DNA of 64,000 bases, taken from Oscillospiraceae bacterium. GTDB lineage: Bacteria; Bacillota; Clostridia; Oscillospirales; Ruminococcaceae. Below the pieces are notes generated by a model. That model was given only the letters and a program-made list of their open reading frames with translations. It was not told the origin of the DNA and searched no databases. Below, one piece after another: positions 43,472-52,437 of the stretch. Each line of letters starts with the position of its first letter. Position 1 is the first letter of the stretch. The stretch is taken from contig JAFQBH010000008.1 of assembly GCA_017399765.1 (NCBI GenBank), forward strand, positions 34,125 to 98,124, read 5' to 3'. The position numbers and the translations under genes were made by a program.

Positions 43472-45166
43472 TCAAATTTCTGCTTTGATTTTTACGAGAA
43501 GTGCTTCAACTTTTTCAGCAAGTTCTTTAAGGGCACCGTCTTTGAACGGAGAAGGTATTTTTGCTTCTTCGAGAAGAAGATCATAATATTGTTCGCCACC
43601 CTGTTTCATAAGACGGATATAACGTGCAAATGCATCGTCATAATCTTCCTGGGAAGCAAGAAGGAAACCAAATGCGGCGGTCTGTGCAAGGCAATAATCA
43701 ATGTAATAGAAAGGAGATTCATAAATGTGCATCTGATACTGCCATCTGCGGCCGTCTTCGAGGAACGGAACACCTTCAAGATTGATGTGGGGAAGGAATT
43801 CTGCGCAAAGCTTTTTCCAAGTTTCGTTTCTCTCTGCAGGAGTCATTTCCGGATTTTCATAAACAATATGCTGGAAATAGTCAACAATGGTTCCGTAAGG
43901 AATGAAGGAAAGGGCACCGAGAGCATGCATGAATTTATACTTGGTTGCGTTTTCTCCGAAGAATTTATCAATATATTTCCATGCAAAGAATTCCATGCTC
44001 ATTGAATGGGTTTCTGCTGTTTCCATTCCGCCGCAGCCGATTTCAAGAGCAAATTTATTATCAGCAATAAGAAAAGCATTGAAAGCGTGTCCGGCTTCAT
44101 GGGTCATAACGTCAACGTCATCAGCGGAACCGTTAAAGTTTGCAAGAATGAAAGGCTGTTTGTATTTCGGAATTTCGGTGCAGTAACCGCCGCCCCATTT
44201 GTTTTTTCTGGAATCAACATCGAATGCATCGTTTTCAAGCATAAGATCAATGAATGCGGCAGATTCTTCGCTCATTTCATGATACATTTCTTTTGCGGCA
44301 TTGAAAATATCCTCTTTGTTGCCGGAAGGTCTTGGGTCACCGCCGGGAATGATAACATCATTATCATAAACCATATATTTATCAATGCCAAGATTTTTTG
44401 CATTTTCGCTGCGAAGTTTTGCAACAACGGGAACTATTGATTCAAGAACGTTTTTGCGGAAAGTTTCGACATCGTTTTTGTCATAACAAACGCGTTCCAT
44501 ACGATAATAGCCAAGTTCCACAAAGTTTTTGTAGCCAAGTTTCTGCGCCATTTTGGTACGAACTTTAACAAGACGGTCATAAATATCGTCAAGCTGTTCG
44601 GTATAGCCGTTCATAACGGTTCCGAGTACGGTATATGCTTCCTTACGGGTTTCGCGGTCATCGGATTTGAAGAAGCCAGCAAGAGCAGCTCTGCTGAGCT
44701 TTTCACCGCGGAATTCAAATTCCATTCCGGCCATGAGTTTGGAATATTCGGAAACAATTTTGTTTTCCTCGATCATATCTTCGATGATTTCCGGAGACAT
44801 TGCTTTTTTCTGAACTTCCATATGTCTGAAATAAACAGGAGAAAGTTTTTCTTCAAGTTCAGCTCTGAAAGGAGAATTGAGAAGAGCATCGTTATACATA
44901 TTCATGAGATTTCCCACCTGGGGGCCAATCTCATCAAAATAGTCATTTTCTTTTACGTAAAATTCATCAGCAGTGTTGCAGCTGTATCTGATATAGGAAA
45001 TATTCTGTGCGGTAGAATATTTTATTACAAGTTCACGATATTTTTCGCGCCATTCAAGAACTTCATCTGCATTTTTCGAATTTTTTACCCCGTTTATAAC
45101 CTCAAGAGCATTTTTTTCAAATTCATCAAAGGGAATATGCTCATAAGGCATTTCACTTACTTTCAT
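43472..45166 (-). CDS. pepF: M3 family oligoendopeptidase
   Basis: 564-residue zinc metallopeptidase of the M3B/PepF group, a cytoplasmic enzyme that cuts short peptides. The active-site helix VMTHEAGHAFNAF (HExxH) lies near residue 345, and the third ligand is in ETHSMSMEFF (about 375). The N-terminal helical domain covers the active site cleft in this family. Start ATG 45166 follows AAGGAG; an ATG 13 codons upstream is unsupported. It converges on the opp operon, so peptide import and cleavage lie side by side. Confidence 0.92.
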   Translation of the reverse strand: MKVSEMPYEHIPFDEFEKNALEVINGVKNSKNADEVLEWREKYRELVIKYSTAQNISYIRYSCNTADEFYVKENDYFDEIGPQVGNLMNMYNDALLNSPFRAELEEKLSPVYFRHMEVQKKAMSPEIIEDMIEENKIVSEYSKLMAGMEFEFRGEKLSRAALAGFFKSDDRETRKEAYTVLGTVMNGYTEQLDDIYDRLVKVRTKMAQKLGYKNFVELGYYRMERVCYDKNDVETFRKNVLESIVPVVAKLRSENAKNLGIDKYMVYDNDVIIPGGDPRPSGNKEDIFNAAKEMYHEMSEESAAFIDLMLENDAFDVDSRKNKWGGGYCTEIPKYKQPFILANFNGSADDVDVMTHEAGHAFNAFLIADNKFALEIGCGGMETAETHSMSMEFFAWKYIDKFFGENATKYKFMHALGALSFIPYGTIVDYFQHIVYENPEMTPAERNETWKKLCAEFLPHINLEGVPFLEDGRRWQYQMHIYESPFYYIDYCLAQTAAFGFLLASQEDYDDAFARYIRLMKQGGEQYYDLLLEEAKIPSPFKDGALKELAEKVEALLVKIKAEI

Positions 45167-45293
45167 TGTTTCAACTCCTTTTCGAATTATGTTTTTATTA
45201 TACACCTAAATATTTTTAAAAACAACAGAACTTAACCTGGACATGCAATATTCGGAATAATAAAAATATATTTATTGAAACGAGGTGATAATA

Positions 45294-45980
45294 ATGGATT
45301 ATTTTATGTTATTGGGAATATTGTCGGGAATCATATTTTTTGCACTTCATGTAACATCAGCAAATTCATTTCCAAAACCTCTTTCTTCCGAAGAAGAAAG
45401 GGAATGTTTTAAGAAAATGAAAAAAGGAGATGAATTTTCGAAAAATAAATTAATTGAACATAATTTAAGACTTGTGGCACACATAATTAAAAAATATTAC
45501 AGCAATTCATCGGAGCAAGACGATTTGGTTTCAGTCGGAACAATTGGTCTTATAAAAGCGGTTTCAACTTTTAATTATGAAAAAGGTACAAAGTTTGCAA
45601 CGTATGCGGCAAAATGTATTGAAAACGAAATATTAATGTATTTCAGGAATAAGAAAAAATATGCACAGGATGTACCTTTTTCAGAACCGATTGACTGTGA
45701 TAAGGATGGAAACACACTTTCAATAATGGATATTATGGCAGATGAAAAATCTGTTGCAGAAGATATTGAAGACAAATTAAATGCGGAAAATTTATATAAA
45801 GCAATTGACAGAGAGCTTTTGCCAAGAGAAAAAGAAATTATATATTTACGTTACGGACTTATGGGAAGTAAAGCATATACGCAAAGAGAAGTGGCAAAAA
45901 AACTGGGAATTTCTCGTTCCTATGTTAGCAGAATTGAGAAAAAAGCAATTGAAACATTGAAATGTAAACTTAACTATTAA
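45294..45980 (+). CDS. sigK: RNA polymerase sporulation sigma factor, pro-sigma-K
   Basis: Late mother-cell sigma factor. The 228-residue protein begins with the hydrophobic pro-sequence (about residues 1-20, ILSGIIFFALHV) that is removed by SpoIVFB in Bacillus, then NSFPKPLSSEEE. Region 2 is DLVSVGTIGLIKAVSTFNYE and region 4 ends with the helix-turn-helix TQREVAKKLGISRSYVSRIE. The gene is continuous, with no skin-type interruption. ATG 45294 follows GAGGTGA; the upstream GTG is part of that site. It is followed directly by yqfC and yqfD. Confidence 0.94.
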   Translation: MDYFMLLGILSGIIFFALHVTSANSFPKPLSSEEERECFKKMKKGDEFSKNKLIEHNLRLVAHIIKKYYSNSSEQDDLVSVGTIGLIKAVSTFNYEKGTKFATYAAKCIENEILMYFRNKKKYAQDVPFSEPIDCDKDGNTLSIMDIMADEKSVAEDIEDKLNAENLYKAIDRELLPREKEIIYLRYGLMGSKAYTQREVAKKLGISRSYVSRIEKKAIETLKCKLNY

Positions 45981-45991
45981 CGGTGCTCAAA

Positions 45992-46261
45992 ATGAAGAAA
46001 AGTATATTAAAGTTTAAAAGAAACATCGAAATTCCCATTGAGGCAGTGAAAGATTTTTATTTGGAAATTTATTCGGGAAATGAAGTGATCCTCACAGGGT
46101 TCGGCGAAATTGAAAAATTGGAAGATGCCGTGCTCAAAATATCTTTTCGTACTAAAACAGTAATTTTTTACGGAAATAACATCAATATATCAAATTATTC
46201 AAGTGATGGAATAAAAATTTCCGGAGATATCAATAAAATTGAATTTTTAAAAAAGGAGTGA
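45992..46261 (+). CDS. yqfC: Sporulation protein YqfC
   Basis: 89-residue protein resembling YqfC, a small protein of the sporulation regulon always paired with yqfD. It is a mostly beta protein, with LTGFGEIEKLEDAVLKISFRTK and the ending IKISGDINKIEFL. No clear ribosome site precedes ATG 45992, so translation may be coupled to sigK, whose stop is 11 bases upstream; GTG 45983 is an alternative start. The stop overlaps the start region of yqfD. Confidence 0.8.
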   Translation: MKKSILKFKRNIEIPIEAVKDFYLEIYSGNEVILTGFGEIEKLEDAVLKISFRTKTVIFYGNNINISNYSSDGIKISGDINKIEFLKKE

Positions 46262-47472
46262 TTATTATAATTGCTTCAATTGCAAGATATTTTTTAGGGT
46301 ATGTGGATTTTACGGCCATTGGTGCAGATATTGAAAAATTTATTACATTTTTGGCAAAAAACGGAATTGAAATAATATCATATACCAAAAAAGAATATGT
46401 TTTTTATGGAAAAATTTTAGCTAAAGACTATCTTAAAATAAAGCGATATGCAAAGAGATGCGGACTGAAATTAAAAATAAGAAAAAAGCACGGAATGATA
46501 TTTGATATAAGAAAAAATATAAATAAAATCGGTTTTTTTACCGGTTTAATTTTTATTATATTATTTGTTTATTGTATGAACATGTTTATTTGGCAAATAA
46601 ACGTAACAGGAAATTTAAAAGTAGAAACTGAAGAAATTTTAAAATCAGCAAATGAAATGGGTCTTTTAACGGGAACCTTATCAAAGAAACATTTTGTACA
46701 AAATATTGAATGGTATATTTTAAGAAAACATCCGGAACTTTCCTCTGTTGAAATTAATATACAGGGAAGCGTCGCAAATATTCTAATCAATGAAATAAAA
46801 AAAGAAAGTGAAATGGTTTCAGATGATGATATTCCGGTAAATATCGTTGCCGGAAAATATGGAGTAATACGAAGAATTGATGTTTTCGACGGACAGAAAG
46901 CTGTAAACAAAGGCGACGCTGTAATGAAAGGAGATCTTTTGGTAAGCGCAGTTTATGAAGACAGGCACAATAAGCTTACCTTAAAACATGCAAGGGCAAA
47001 TGTAATTGCGGAAACCGATTATAATATGGAAATTGAGTTTCCTCTTAAAGAAAAAATTTTTAAAAAAAATAAACTGGAAAAAACAACATTTATAGTTTCA
47101 GTTTTAGGAAAAAAATATTATTTTGGGTATAATAAAAACGGCGATTATTTATCTTTGAAAACAAATGAAAAACAGATTAATTTTTTATGGTTGAAACTTC
47201 CGATAATCGTTACAAAAATACAGCATTACAGTGTAAAGGAAAACACCATTACACATAATTTGGAAGAAGGAAGAATAGAAGCGTTTGAATTGCTGAGAAA
47301 AAAAGAAAAAGAAACAATGTCTGATATGGAAATCATATCCAGAAAGACCGAAGAAAAAATTAAAAACGGAAAATATATTATCAATGCAGATTATATTGTT
47401 CTTATGGATATTGCCGAAGAACAACCCATAGAATCCGATGTTCCATGGGAAAACAGCGATGATATAAGCTGA
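46258..47472 (+). CDS. yqfD: Sporulation protein YqfD
   Basis: About 400-residue membrane protein of the YqfD/SpoIV-associated family. The N-terminal soluble part (to about 85), one membrane helix (about 90-113, IGFFTGLIFIILFVYCMNM) and an extracytoplasmic domain with VEINIQGSVANILINEIK, followed by the ADYNMEIEFPLKEK region, match the family. The start is uncertain: GTG 46258 lies inside the ribosome site AAAGGAG itself, so initiation may be at a rare ATT or ATA codon at 46264-46267. It works in the mother cell during sporulation; exact role unknown. Confidence 0.85.
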   Translation: MIIIIASIARYFLGYVDFTAIGADIEKFITFLAKNGIEIISYTKKEYVFYGKILAKDYLKIKRYAKRCGLKLKIRKKHGMIFDIRKNINKIGFFTGLIFIILFVYCMNMFIWQINVTGNLKVETEEILKSANEMGLLTGTLSKKHFVQNIEWYILRKHPELSSVEINIQGSVANILINEIKKESEMVSDDDIPVNIVAGKYGVIRRIDVFDGQKAVNKGDAVMKGDLLVSAVYEDRHNKLTLKHARANVIAETDYNMEIEFPLKEKIFKKNKLEKTTFIVSVLGKKYYFGYNKNGDYLSLKTNEKQINFLWLKLPIIVTKIQHYSVKENTITHNLEEGRIEAFELLRKKEKETMSDMEIISRKTEEKIKNGKYIINADYIVLMDIAEEQPIESDVPWENSDDIS

Positions 47473-47484
47473 ATCAAAAAAATA

Positions 47485-47513
47485 TTGTATATGAAAATAA
47501 TATATGGTAAAAT
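47485..47513 (+). promoter_or_regulatory. Promoter of the nfeD-SPFH pair
   Basis: TTGTAT at 47485-47490, 17-base spacer, TAAAAT at 47508-47513, 32 bases before the TTG start. Confidence 0.6.
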
Positions 47514-47544
47514 ATAAATGAAAAAATGAAAGGGGGCGATTTCG

Positions 47545-48006
47545 TTGTTTGAAATCCCAATGCCGTTTATCTGGCTTATTCTTGCGGTTGTGCTGGGTGT
47601 AATTGAAGCAGTTACAGTTTCGCTTATAAGCGTTTGGTTTGCAATCGGTGCTCTTGCGGCAATTATTCCCGCATATTTTGAGGTTCCGCTTTGGGGACAG
47701 ATTCTTGTTTTCCTTGCGGTTTCCGCAATTGCATTTGCGTTCACAAAAAGATTTTTCAAAGATGTTGTTAAGGTTAAAAAACAGCCAACCAATTCCGACA
47801 GTCTTATCGGAACCGACGGAATCGTCACTTCTGAAATAAACAATCTTGAAGGCGCGGGAAAAGTTTATATTTCAGGCCTTACATGGAGCGCAAAATCCAA
47901 AAATGGCGATAATATTCAGGAAGGTGCCGTTGTAACCGTTAATAAAATCGAAGGTGCAACCTTGATTGTTGAAGTAAAAAATCTTGCAGAAGCAAGTGAA
48001 GAATAA
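47545..48006 (+). CDS. NfeD family membrane protein
   Basis: 153-residue NfeD protein of the short type: two to three membrane helices (about 8-68) followed by an OB-fold soluble domain (from about 85; GTDGIVTSEINNLEGAGKVYISG). Short NfeD proteins pair with SPFH proteins, as here with the next gene 14 bases downstream, and are thought to organise membrane microdomains. The start TTG 47545 follows AGGGGGCG. Confidence 0.87.
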   Translation: MFEIPMPFIWLILAVVLGVIEAVTVSLISVWFAIGALAAIIPAYFEVPLWGQILVFLAVSAIAFAFTKRFFKDVVKVKKQPTNSDSLIGTDGIVTSEINNLEGAGKVYISGLTWSAKSKNGDNIQEGAVVTVNKIEGATLIVEVKNLAEASEE

Positions 48007-48020
48007 AAGGAGGTAGTTAT

Positions 48021-48938
48021 ATGCCGTTTGAATTTACTGGACTTATTATAGGACTCGGCTTGGTGCTTATAGTTCTCATTATCCTTGCTCTTAACGTAAA
48101 AATCGTTCCCCAGGCAACCGTTTATGTAATTGAACGCCTTGGAACTTATTATGCAACCTGGGAAACCGGTCTTCATTTCAAGATTCCTTTCTTTGACAGA
48201 ATTGCAAAAAAGGTTTCCATCAAAGAGCAGGTCGTTGATTTTAAGCCCCAGCCTGTTATCACAAAAGATAACGTAACAATGCAGATAGATACCGTTGTTT
48301 TCTATCAGATTACCGACGCAAAACTTTTCAGCTATGGTGTTGAAAGACCTCTTTCCGCAATCGAAAATCTTACCGCAACAACTCTTCGTAACATCATCGG
48401 CGAAATGGAACTCGACAGCACCCTTACCAGCCGTGACGTTATCAACGTAAAAATCACATCTATTCTTGATACCGCAACGGATAAATGGGGCATCAAAGTT
48501 AACCGCGTTGAACTTAAAAACATCATTCCTCCGAGAGAAATTCAGGACGCAATGGAAAAACAGATGAAGGCGGAACGCGAACGCCGCGAAACCCTTCTTC
48601 GTGCAGAAGGCGAAAAGAAATCCGCAATTCTTATTGCCGAAGGTGAAAAAGAATCTGCAATTCTTCGTGCAGAAGCTGTTAAGGAAGCAAAAATCCGTGA
48701 AGCACAGGGTGAAGCGGAAGCAATTCTTGTTGTTCAGAAAGCGCTTGCAGATTCCATTACTCTTCTTAACGAAGCAAATCCGACTCCGGCGGTCCTTACT
48801 CTTAAGAGCTATGAAGCTTTTGAAAAAGCCGCTGACGGCAAGGCAACCAAGATTATTGTACCGAGCGAAATTCAGTCTCTTGCAAGTCTTGTTTCTTCCG
48901 TTAAAGAAGTTGCTGTTGACTCCGATATCCAAAAGTGA
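48021..48938 (+). CDS. SPFH/Band 7 (stomatin-like) membrane protein
   Basis: 305-residue slipin/QmcA-like protein. One N-terminal membrane helix (about 6-25, LIIGLGLVLIVLIIL), the SPFH domain (VPQATVYVIERLGTYYATWETGLH...) to about 190, then a long Ala/Glu helix with AEGEKKSAILIAEGEKES repeats that forms the oligomerisation coiled coil. The family has the motif ENLTATTLRNIIGEMELD in the second half. It is co-transcribed with nfeD. Likely role: membrane microdomain scaffold, by family. Confidence 0.9.
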   Translation: MPFEFTGLIIGLGLVLIVLIILALNVKIVPQATVYVIERLGTYYATWETGLHFKIPFFDRIAKKVSIKEQVVDFKPQPVITKDNVTMQIDTVVFYQITDAKLFSYGVERPLSAIENLTATTLRNIIGEMELDSTLTSRDVINVKITSILDTATDKWGIKVNRVELKNIIPPREIQDAMEKQMKAERERRETLLRAEGEKKSAILIAEGEKESAILRAEAVKEAKIREAQGEAEAILVVQKALADSITLLNEANPTPAVLTLKSYEAFEKAADGKATKIIVPSEIQSLASLVSSVKEVAVDSDIQK

Positions 48939-48966
48939 TATTATAATCTAAACTGCATAAAGGAGA

Positions 48967-49052
48967 TACAGGGGTGCTGTTATTGGCTGAGACGGCGTTT
49001 TCGCCGAACCCTTAACCTGATCCGGATAATACCGGCGGAGGGAGTGTCGAAA
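48967..49052 (+). promoter_or_regulatory. TPP riboswitch aptamer (THI element)
   Basis: The thiamine pyrophosphate aptamer core is plain: GGGGTGCTG at about 48971, GGCTGAGA at 48985-48992 (pyrimidine pocket), ACCCTTAACCTGATCCGGA (49008-49026) and ATACCGGCGGAGGGA (49028-49043). It is placed before thiT, a thiamine transporter, and is followed by a terminator, so TPP should repress by ending transcription. Confidence 0.95.
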
Positions 49053-49077
49053 AGCGTTAATTGGCTTTGTTTTCATG

Positions 49078-49119
49078 GTCGCTGCGGCAAATTCCCTTGC
49101 TGCAGCGATTTTTATTTTT
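49078..49119 (+). terminator. Riboswitch expression-platform terminator
   Basis: TCGCTGC with GCAGCGA around a loop, followed by TTTTTATTTTT, between the TPP aptamer and thiT. Confidence 0.8.
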
Positions 49120-49138
49120 AAGGAGTGAAAACAAAACA

Positions 49139-49702
49139 ATGGAAAACAGAAACCAAAAAACATCAAGACTCGTTTTCAGCGCAATTATGATTGCAATAGG
49201 AACGGTGCTCAGCCTTTTGAAAATTGATTTTGTAATGGGCGGGGGAATAACAATTTGCGCAATGCTTCCTCTTGTTATGGTATCTTTCAGATACGGTACA
49301 AAATGGGGCGTTTTTACCGCTTTCGTTTTCAGCGTTCTTCAATGCCTTCTCGGTCTTGACAACGTTCAGTATGCGACTTCTGTAGGAATGGCGATCGCAA
49401 TAATACTTCTGGATTATATTGTTGCATACACTGTCATCGGTTTTTCCGGAATTTTCAGAAAAAAAGCAAAAAATTTCAACATTGCGGTAATTGGAGGTAT
49501 TGGGGTTACGTTCTTTGCAAGATTTCTTTGCCATTTTGCAACAGGCTGGGTAATCTGGGATGCGCTTTGGCCCAATGAATTCGGAATGATCGCTCCGGTT
49601 TATTCTCTTTGTTACAACGGTTCCTATATGCTTGCGGAAGCGATTATATCTTCTGTTGTTGCAGCAATTCTTTTCAAAAAGAAACCGGAATTTTTTCAAT
49701 AA
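49139..49702 (+). CDS. thiT: Energy-coupled thiamine transporter ThiT
   Basis: Substrate-binding membrane subunit (S component) of an ECF transporter for thiamine. The 187-residue protein has six helices with conserved ThiT elements: IDFVMGGGITICAMLPL near residue 30, SFRYGTKWGVFTAF, GLDNVQYATSV and the C-terminal segment RFLCHFATGWVIWDALWP which contains the thiamine-binding HFxxG and Trp residues. The shared EcfA/EcfT energising module is not in the window. Start ATG 49139 follows AAGGAGTG. Controlled by the TPP riboswitch. Confidence 0.94.
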   Translation: MENRNQKTSRLVFSAIMIAIGTVLSLLKIDFVMGGGITICAMLPLVMVSFRYGTKWGVFTAFVFSVLQCLLGLDNVQYATSVGMAIAIILLDYIVAYTVIGFSGIFRKKAKNFNIAVIGGIGVTFFARFLCHFATGWVIWDALWPNEFGMIAPVYSLCYNGSYMLAEAIISSVVAAILFKKKPEFFQ

Positions 49703-49713
49703 TCAACCATTTT

Positions 49714-49748
49714 TTAAAAGGCGGACATTAAAATGTCCGCCTTTTTTC
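49714..49748 (+). terminator. Intrinsic terminator after thiT
   Basis: AAAAGGCGGACATT with complement AATGTCCGCCTTTTTT around two bases. Confidence 0.93.
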
Positions 49749-49777
49749 TTGAACAAAAACTCTGTTTATGTTATTAT
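49749..49777 (+). promoter_or_regulatory. Promoter of the mutS-mutL operon
   Basis: TTGAAC at 49749-49754, 17-base spacer, TATTAT at 49772-49777, 36 bases before the mutS start. The -35 element directly follows the thiT terminator. Confidence 0.65.
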
Positions 49778-49812
49778 ATAATATATATCTATATGATAGG
49801 GAAGTGTGTGTT

Positions 49813-52419
49813 TTGGCCGAACTTTCGCCGATGATGAAACAGTATTTTGAAATAAAAGAGAATAATAAAGACGCCATACTGTTTTTCCGTCTCGGCGACT
49901 TTTATGAAATGTTCTTCGATGATGCAAAACTTGCATCAAAAGAACTTGAACTCACCCTTACCGGAAGGGATTGCGGTCAGGAAGAAAGAGCACCTATGTG
50001 CGGCGTTCCTTATCACAGCTATGAAGCCTATGTTGCGCGTCTTATAAAAAAAGGCTATAAGGTAGCGATCTGTGAACAGATGGAAGACCCCGCAACAGCA
50101 AAAGGACTTGTTAAACGCGATGTTATCCGCGTTATAACTCCCGGAACGGTCGTTGAAAACGCAATGCTTGAGGAAAGTTCCAACAACTATATCGCAAGTA
50201 TTTTTGTTTTAGGAAATTCTTTCGGAATATGTTTTTGCGACGTAACAACCGGCGAATTAAAATGCACCAGCGCAAATAATTCAAAAGAGCTTGATAACAG
50301 AATCATTGAAGAAATAAGCCGTTATAAACCTTGCGAAATTCTTTTCAACGATAATTTCCTCGATTGCCGCGAAGCTGGTTATTTTATTAAAGAGCGCATA
50401 ACCTGTCTCGGCGAACAGATAGATGATTCGGAATACGATAAAAAACTTGTTGAAAAAACAATTTATGAGCACTTCGGAAAACACAGTCCCCATGAGCTTG
50501 GCTTTGAAAATATACTTCAGGAAAACTGTGTTTCCGCTTTGCTGCGCTATCTTTATGAAACCCAGAAAAACGGCGTAAGCCGAATTTCTTCCGTAAAATT
50601 TTACGATGAAAAAGCTTTTATGAAGCTCGATCTTTCAGCAAGACGCAACCTTGAACTTACGGAAACAATGCGCGGAAGAGAAAAAAGAGGAACTCTTCTT
50701 TGGGTGCTTGATAAAACGAGCACGGCAATGGGAAGAAGGCTTCTTCGCTCTTACATTGACAGACCGCTTCTTGACCCGGTTAAAATCGATAAACGTCTTT
50801 ATGCTGTCGAAGCTTTCGTAAATGACCCGATGCTTTGTGAAGATGTTGCGGAAGAACTTTCCGGAATTTATGACCTTGAAAGAACGATGACAAGAATAAT
50901 TTTCGGAAATGCAAACCCGAAAGAATATAAAACCCTTGCATCAAGCATCGGAAAACTCCCGAAGATAAAAGGTCTTTTAAGCGGAACCGCTTCTCCGCTT
51001 CTTGCGGAACTTCGTGAAAACATTGATCTTCTCGAAGATATTAAAAATCTTATCGATATTGGTATAATTGAAGATCCTCCTATAACTCTTAAAGACGGCG
51101 GAGTTATTGCAAAAGGATATAATTCTGATCTTGATGAACTCCGCGATATTGCAACCAACATTACAAGTAAAATAACCGCGATTGAAACGATCGAAAAAGA
51201 ACGAACCGGAATTCCGAAAATGAAAATCGGTTATAACCACGTTTTCGGTTATTATATCGAAGTTTCAAAATCCTATACAAACCTTGTTCCGGAAGAATAT
51301 ATCAGAAAACAAACACTTGCAAACGGCGAAAGATACATAACTCCCGAACTCAAGGAACTTGAAGAAAAAGTTCTCGGTGCTCATGATAAAATCCTTGCTC
51401 TTGAAGCAAAACTTTTTGAAAATATCCGTGCTCAAATCGGTGCTCAGGTCGAAAGAGTTCAGGCAACAGCAAATGCTGTTGCAGCCATAGATGTGCTGCA
51501 ATCCTTTGCAGCTGTTTCTCTTCGCAATAATTATTGCAGACCGACCGTTGATCTCGGCGATATAATAGAAATTTCCGAAGGAAGACATCCAGTTGTTGAA
51601 CAAATGCTCCGCGGAGCGCCTTTTGTTCCAAACGACGTTCTCCTTGATAACAGAGAAAATCAGATTGCTGTAATTACGGGCCCCAATATGGCCGGTAAAT
51701 CAACATATATGCGCCAGGTAGCTCTTATTACAATAATGGCTCAAATCGGCTGTTTTGTGCCTGCAAAACACGCCAGAATAGGTATCGTTGATGGAGTTTA
51801 CACAAGGGTCGGCGCTTCCGACGACCTTTCCGCCGGACAGTCCACTTTCATGGTGGAAATGAGCGAGGTTGCGGAAATTCTTAAAAATGCAACGAACAAA
51901 AGTCTGCTTATCCTCGATGAAATTGGAAGAGGAACGAGCACTTTTGACGGAATGAGCATTGCTCATGCCGTTCTTGAGCATATTGCCGACAGAAAAAAGC
52001 TCGGCGCAAAAACGCTTTTTGCAACCCATTATCACGAACTTACCGATCTTGAAAACGCATATCCGAACATAAGAAATTATAATGTTGCCGTTAAAAAACG
52101 CGGCGATGATATAACTTTCCTTCGCAGGATCATAAGCGGCGGCGCGGACGATTCCTACGGAATAGAAGTGGCAAAACTTGCCGGAATTCCGAACAGCGTT
52201 GTTAAACGCGCAAGAGAAATTCTTTCCGCTCTCGAAGAGGGTAAAGAGGTTGAAAAAATTTCCAGAATGCAGCAAAACGACGATATTATGGGGCAAACAA
52301 ATCTTTTTGCTTCAATTACAAGCGATGCGGAAAGAATTATCCGTCAAACGGATGTTGAAACGCTTACTCCCATTGAGGCTCTTAATCTTCTTTATGAACT
52401 TAAAAGCATTGTAAAATAA
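49813..52419 (+). CDS. mutS: DNA mismatch repair protein MutS
   Basis: Mismatch recognition ATPase. The 868-residue protein has the N-terminal mismatch-reading motif FFRLGDFYEMF (Phe-x-Glu) near residue 27, connector and core domains, Walker A GPNMAGKST (about 625), LILDEIGRGTSTFDG and ATHYHEL switch motifs and the C-terminal helix-turn-helix. Start TTG 49813 follows AGGGAAG; an upstream in-frame ATG adds a non-conserved tail and is rejected. It is followed by mutL after 18 bases. Confidence 0.96.
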   Translation: MAELSPMMKQYFEIKENNKDAILFFRLGDFYEMFFDDAKLASKELELTLTGRDCGQEERAPMCGVPYHSYEAYVARLIKKGYKVAICEQMEDPATAKGLVKRDVIRVITPGTVVENAMLEESSNNYIASIFVLGNSFGICFCDVTTGELKCTSANNSKELDNRIIEEISRYKPCEILFNDNFLDCREAGYFIKERITCLGEQIDDSEYDKKLVEKTIYEHFGKHSPHELGFENILQENCVSALLRYLYETQKNGVSRISSVKFYDEKAFMKLDLSARRNLELTETMRGREKRGTLLWVLDKTSTAMGRRLLRSYIDRPLLDPVKIDKRLYAVEAFVNDPMLCEDVAEELSGIYDLERTMTRIIFGNANPKEYKTLASSIGKLPKIKGLLSGTASPLLAELRENIDLLEDIKNLIDIGIIEDPPITLKDGGVIAKGYNSDLDELRDIATNITSKITAIETIEKERTGIPKMKIGYNHVFGYYIEVSKSYTNLVPEEYIRKQTLANGERYITPELKELEEKVLGAHDKILALEAKLFENIRAQIGAQVERVQATANAVAAIDVLQSFAAVSLRNNYCRPTVDLGDIIEISEGRHPVVEQMLRGAPFVPNDVLLDNRENQIAVITGPNMAGKSTYMRQVALITIMAQIGCFVPAKHARIGIVDGVYTRVGASDDLSAGQSTFMVEMSEVAEILKNATNKSLLILDEIGRGTSTFDGMSIAHAVLEHIADRKKLGAKTLFATHYHELTDLENAYPNIRNYNVAVKKRGDDITFLRRIISGGADDSYGIEVAKLAGIPNSVVKRAREILSALEEGKEVEKISRMQQNDDIMGQTNLFASITSDAERIIRQTDVETLTPIEALNLLYELKSIVK

Positions 52420-52437
52420 AAATTGTGTGGTGAAAAA

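Noticed and set aside
45294-45980. Skin-type interruption of sigK
   Set aside because: The frame is continuous through regions 2 to 4 with normal length.
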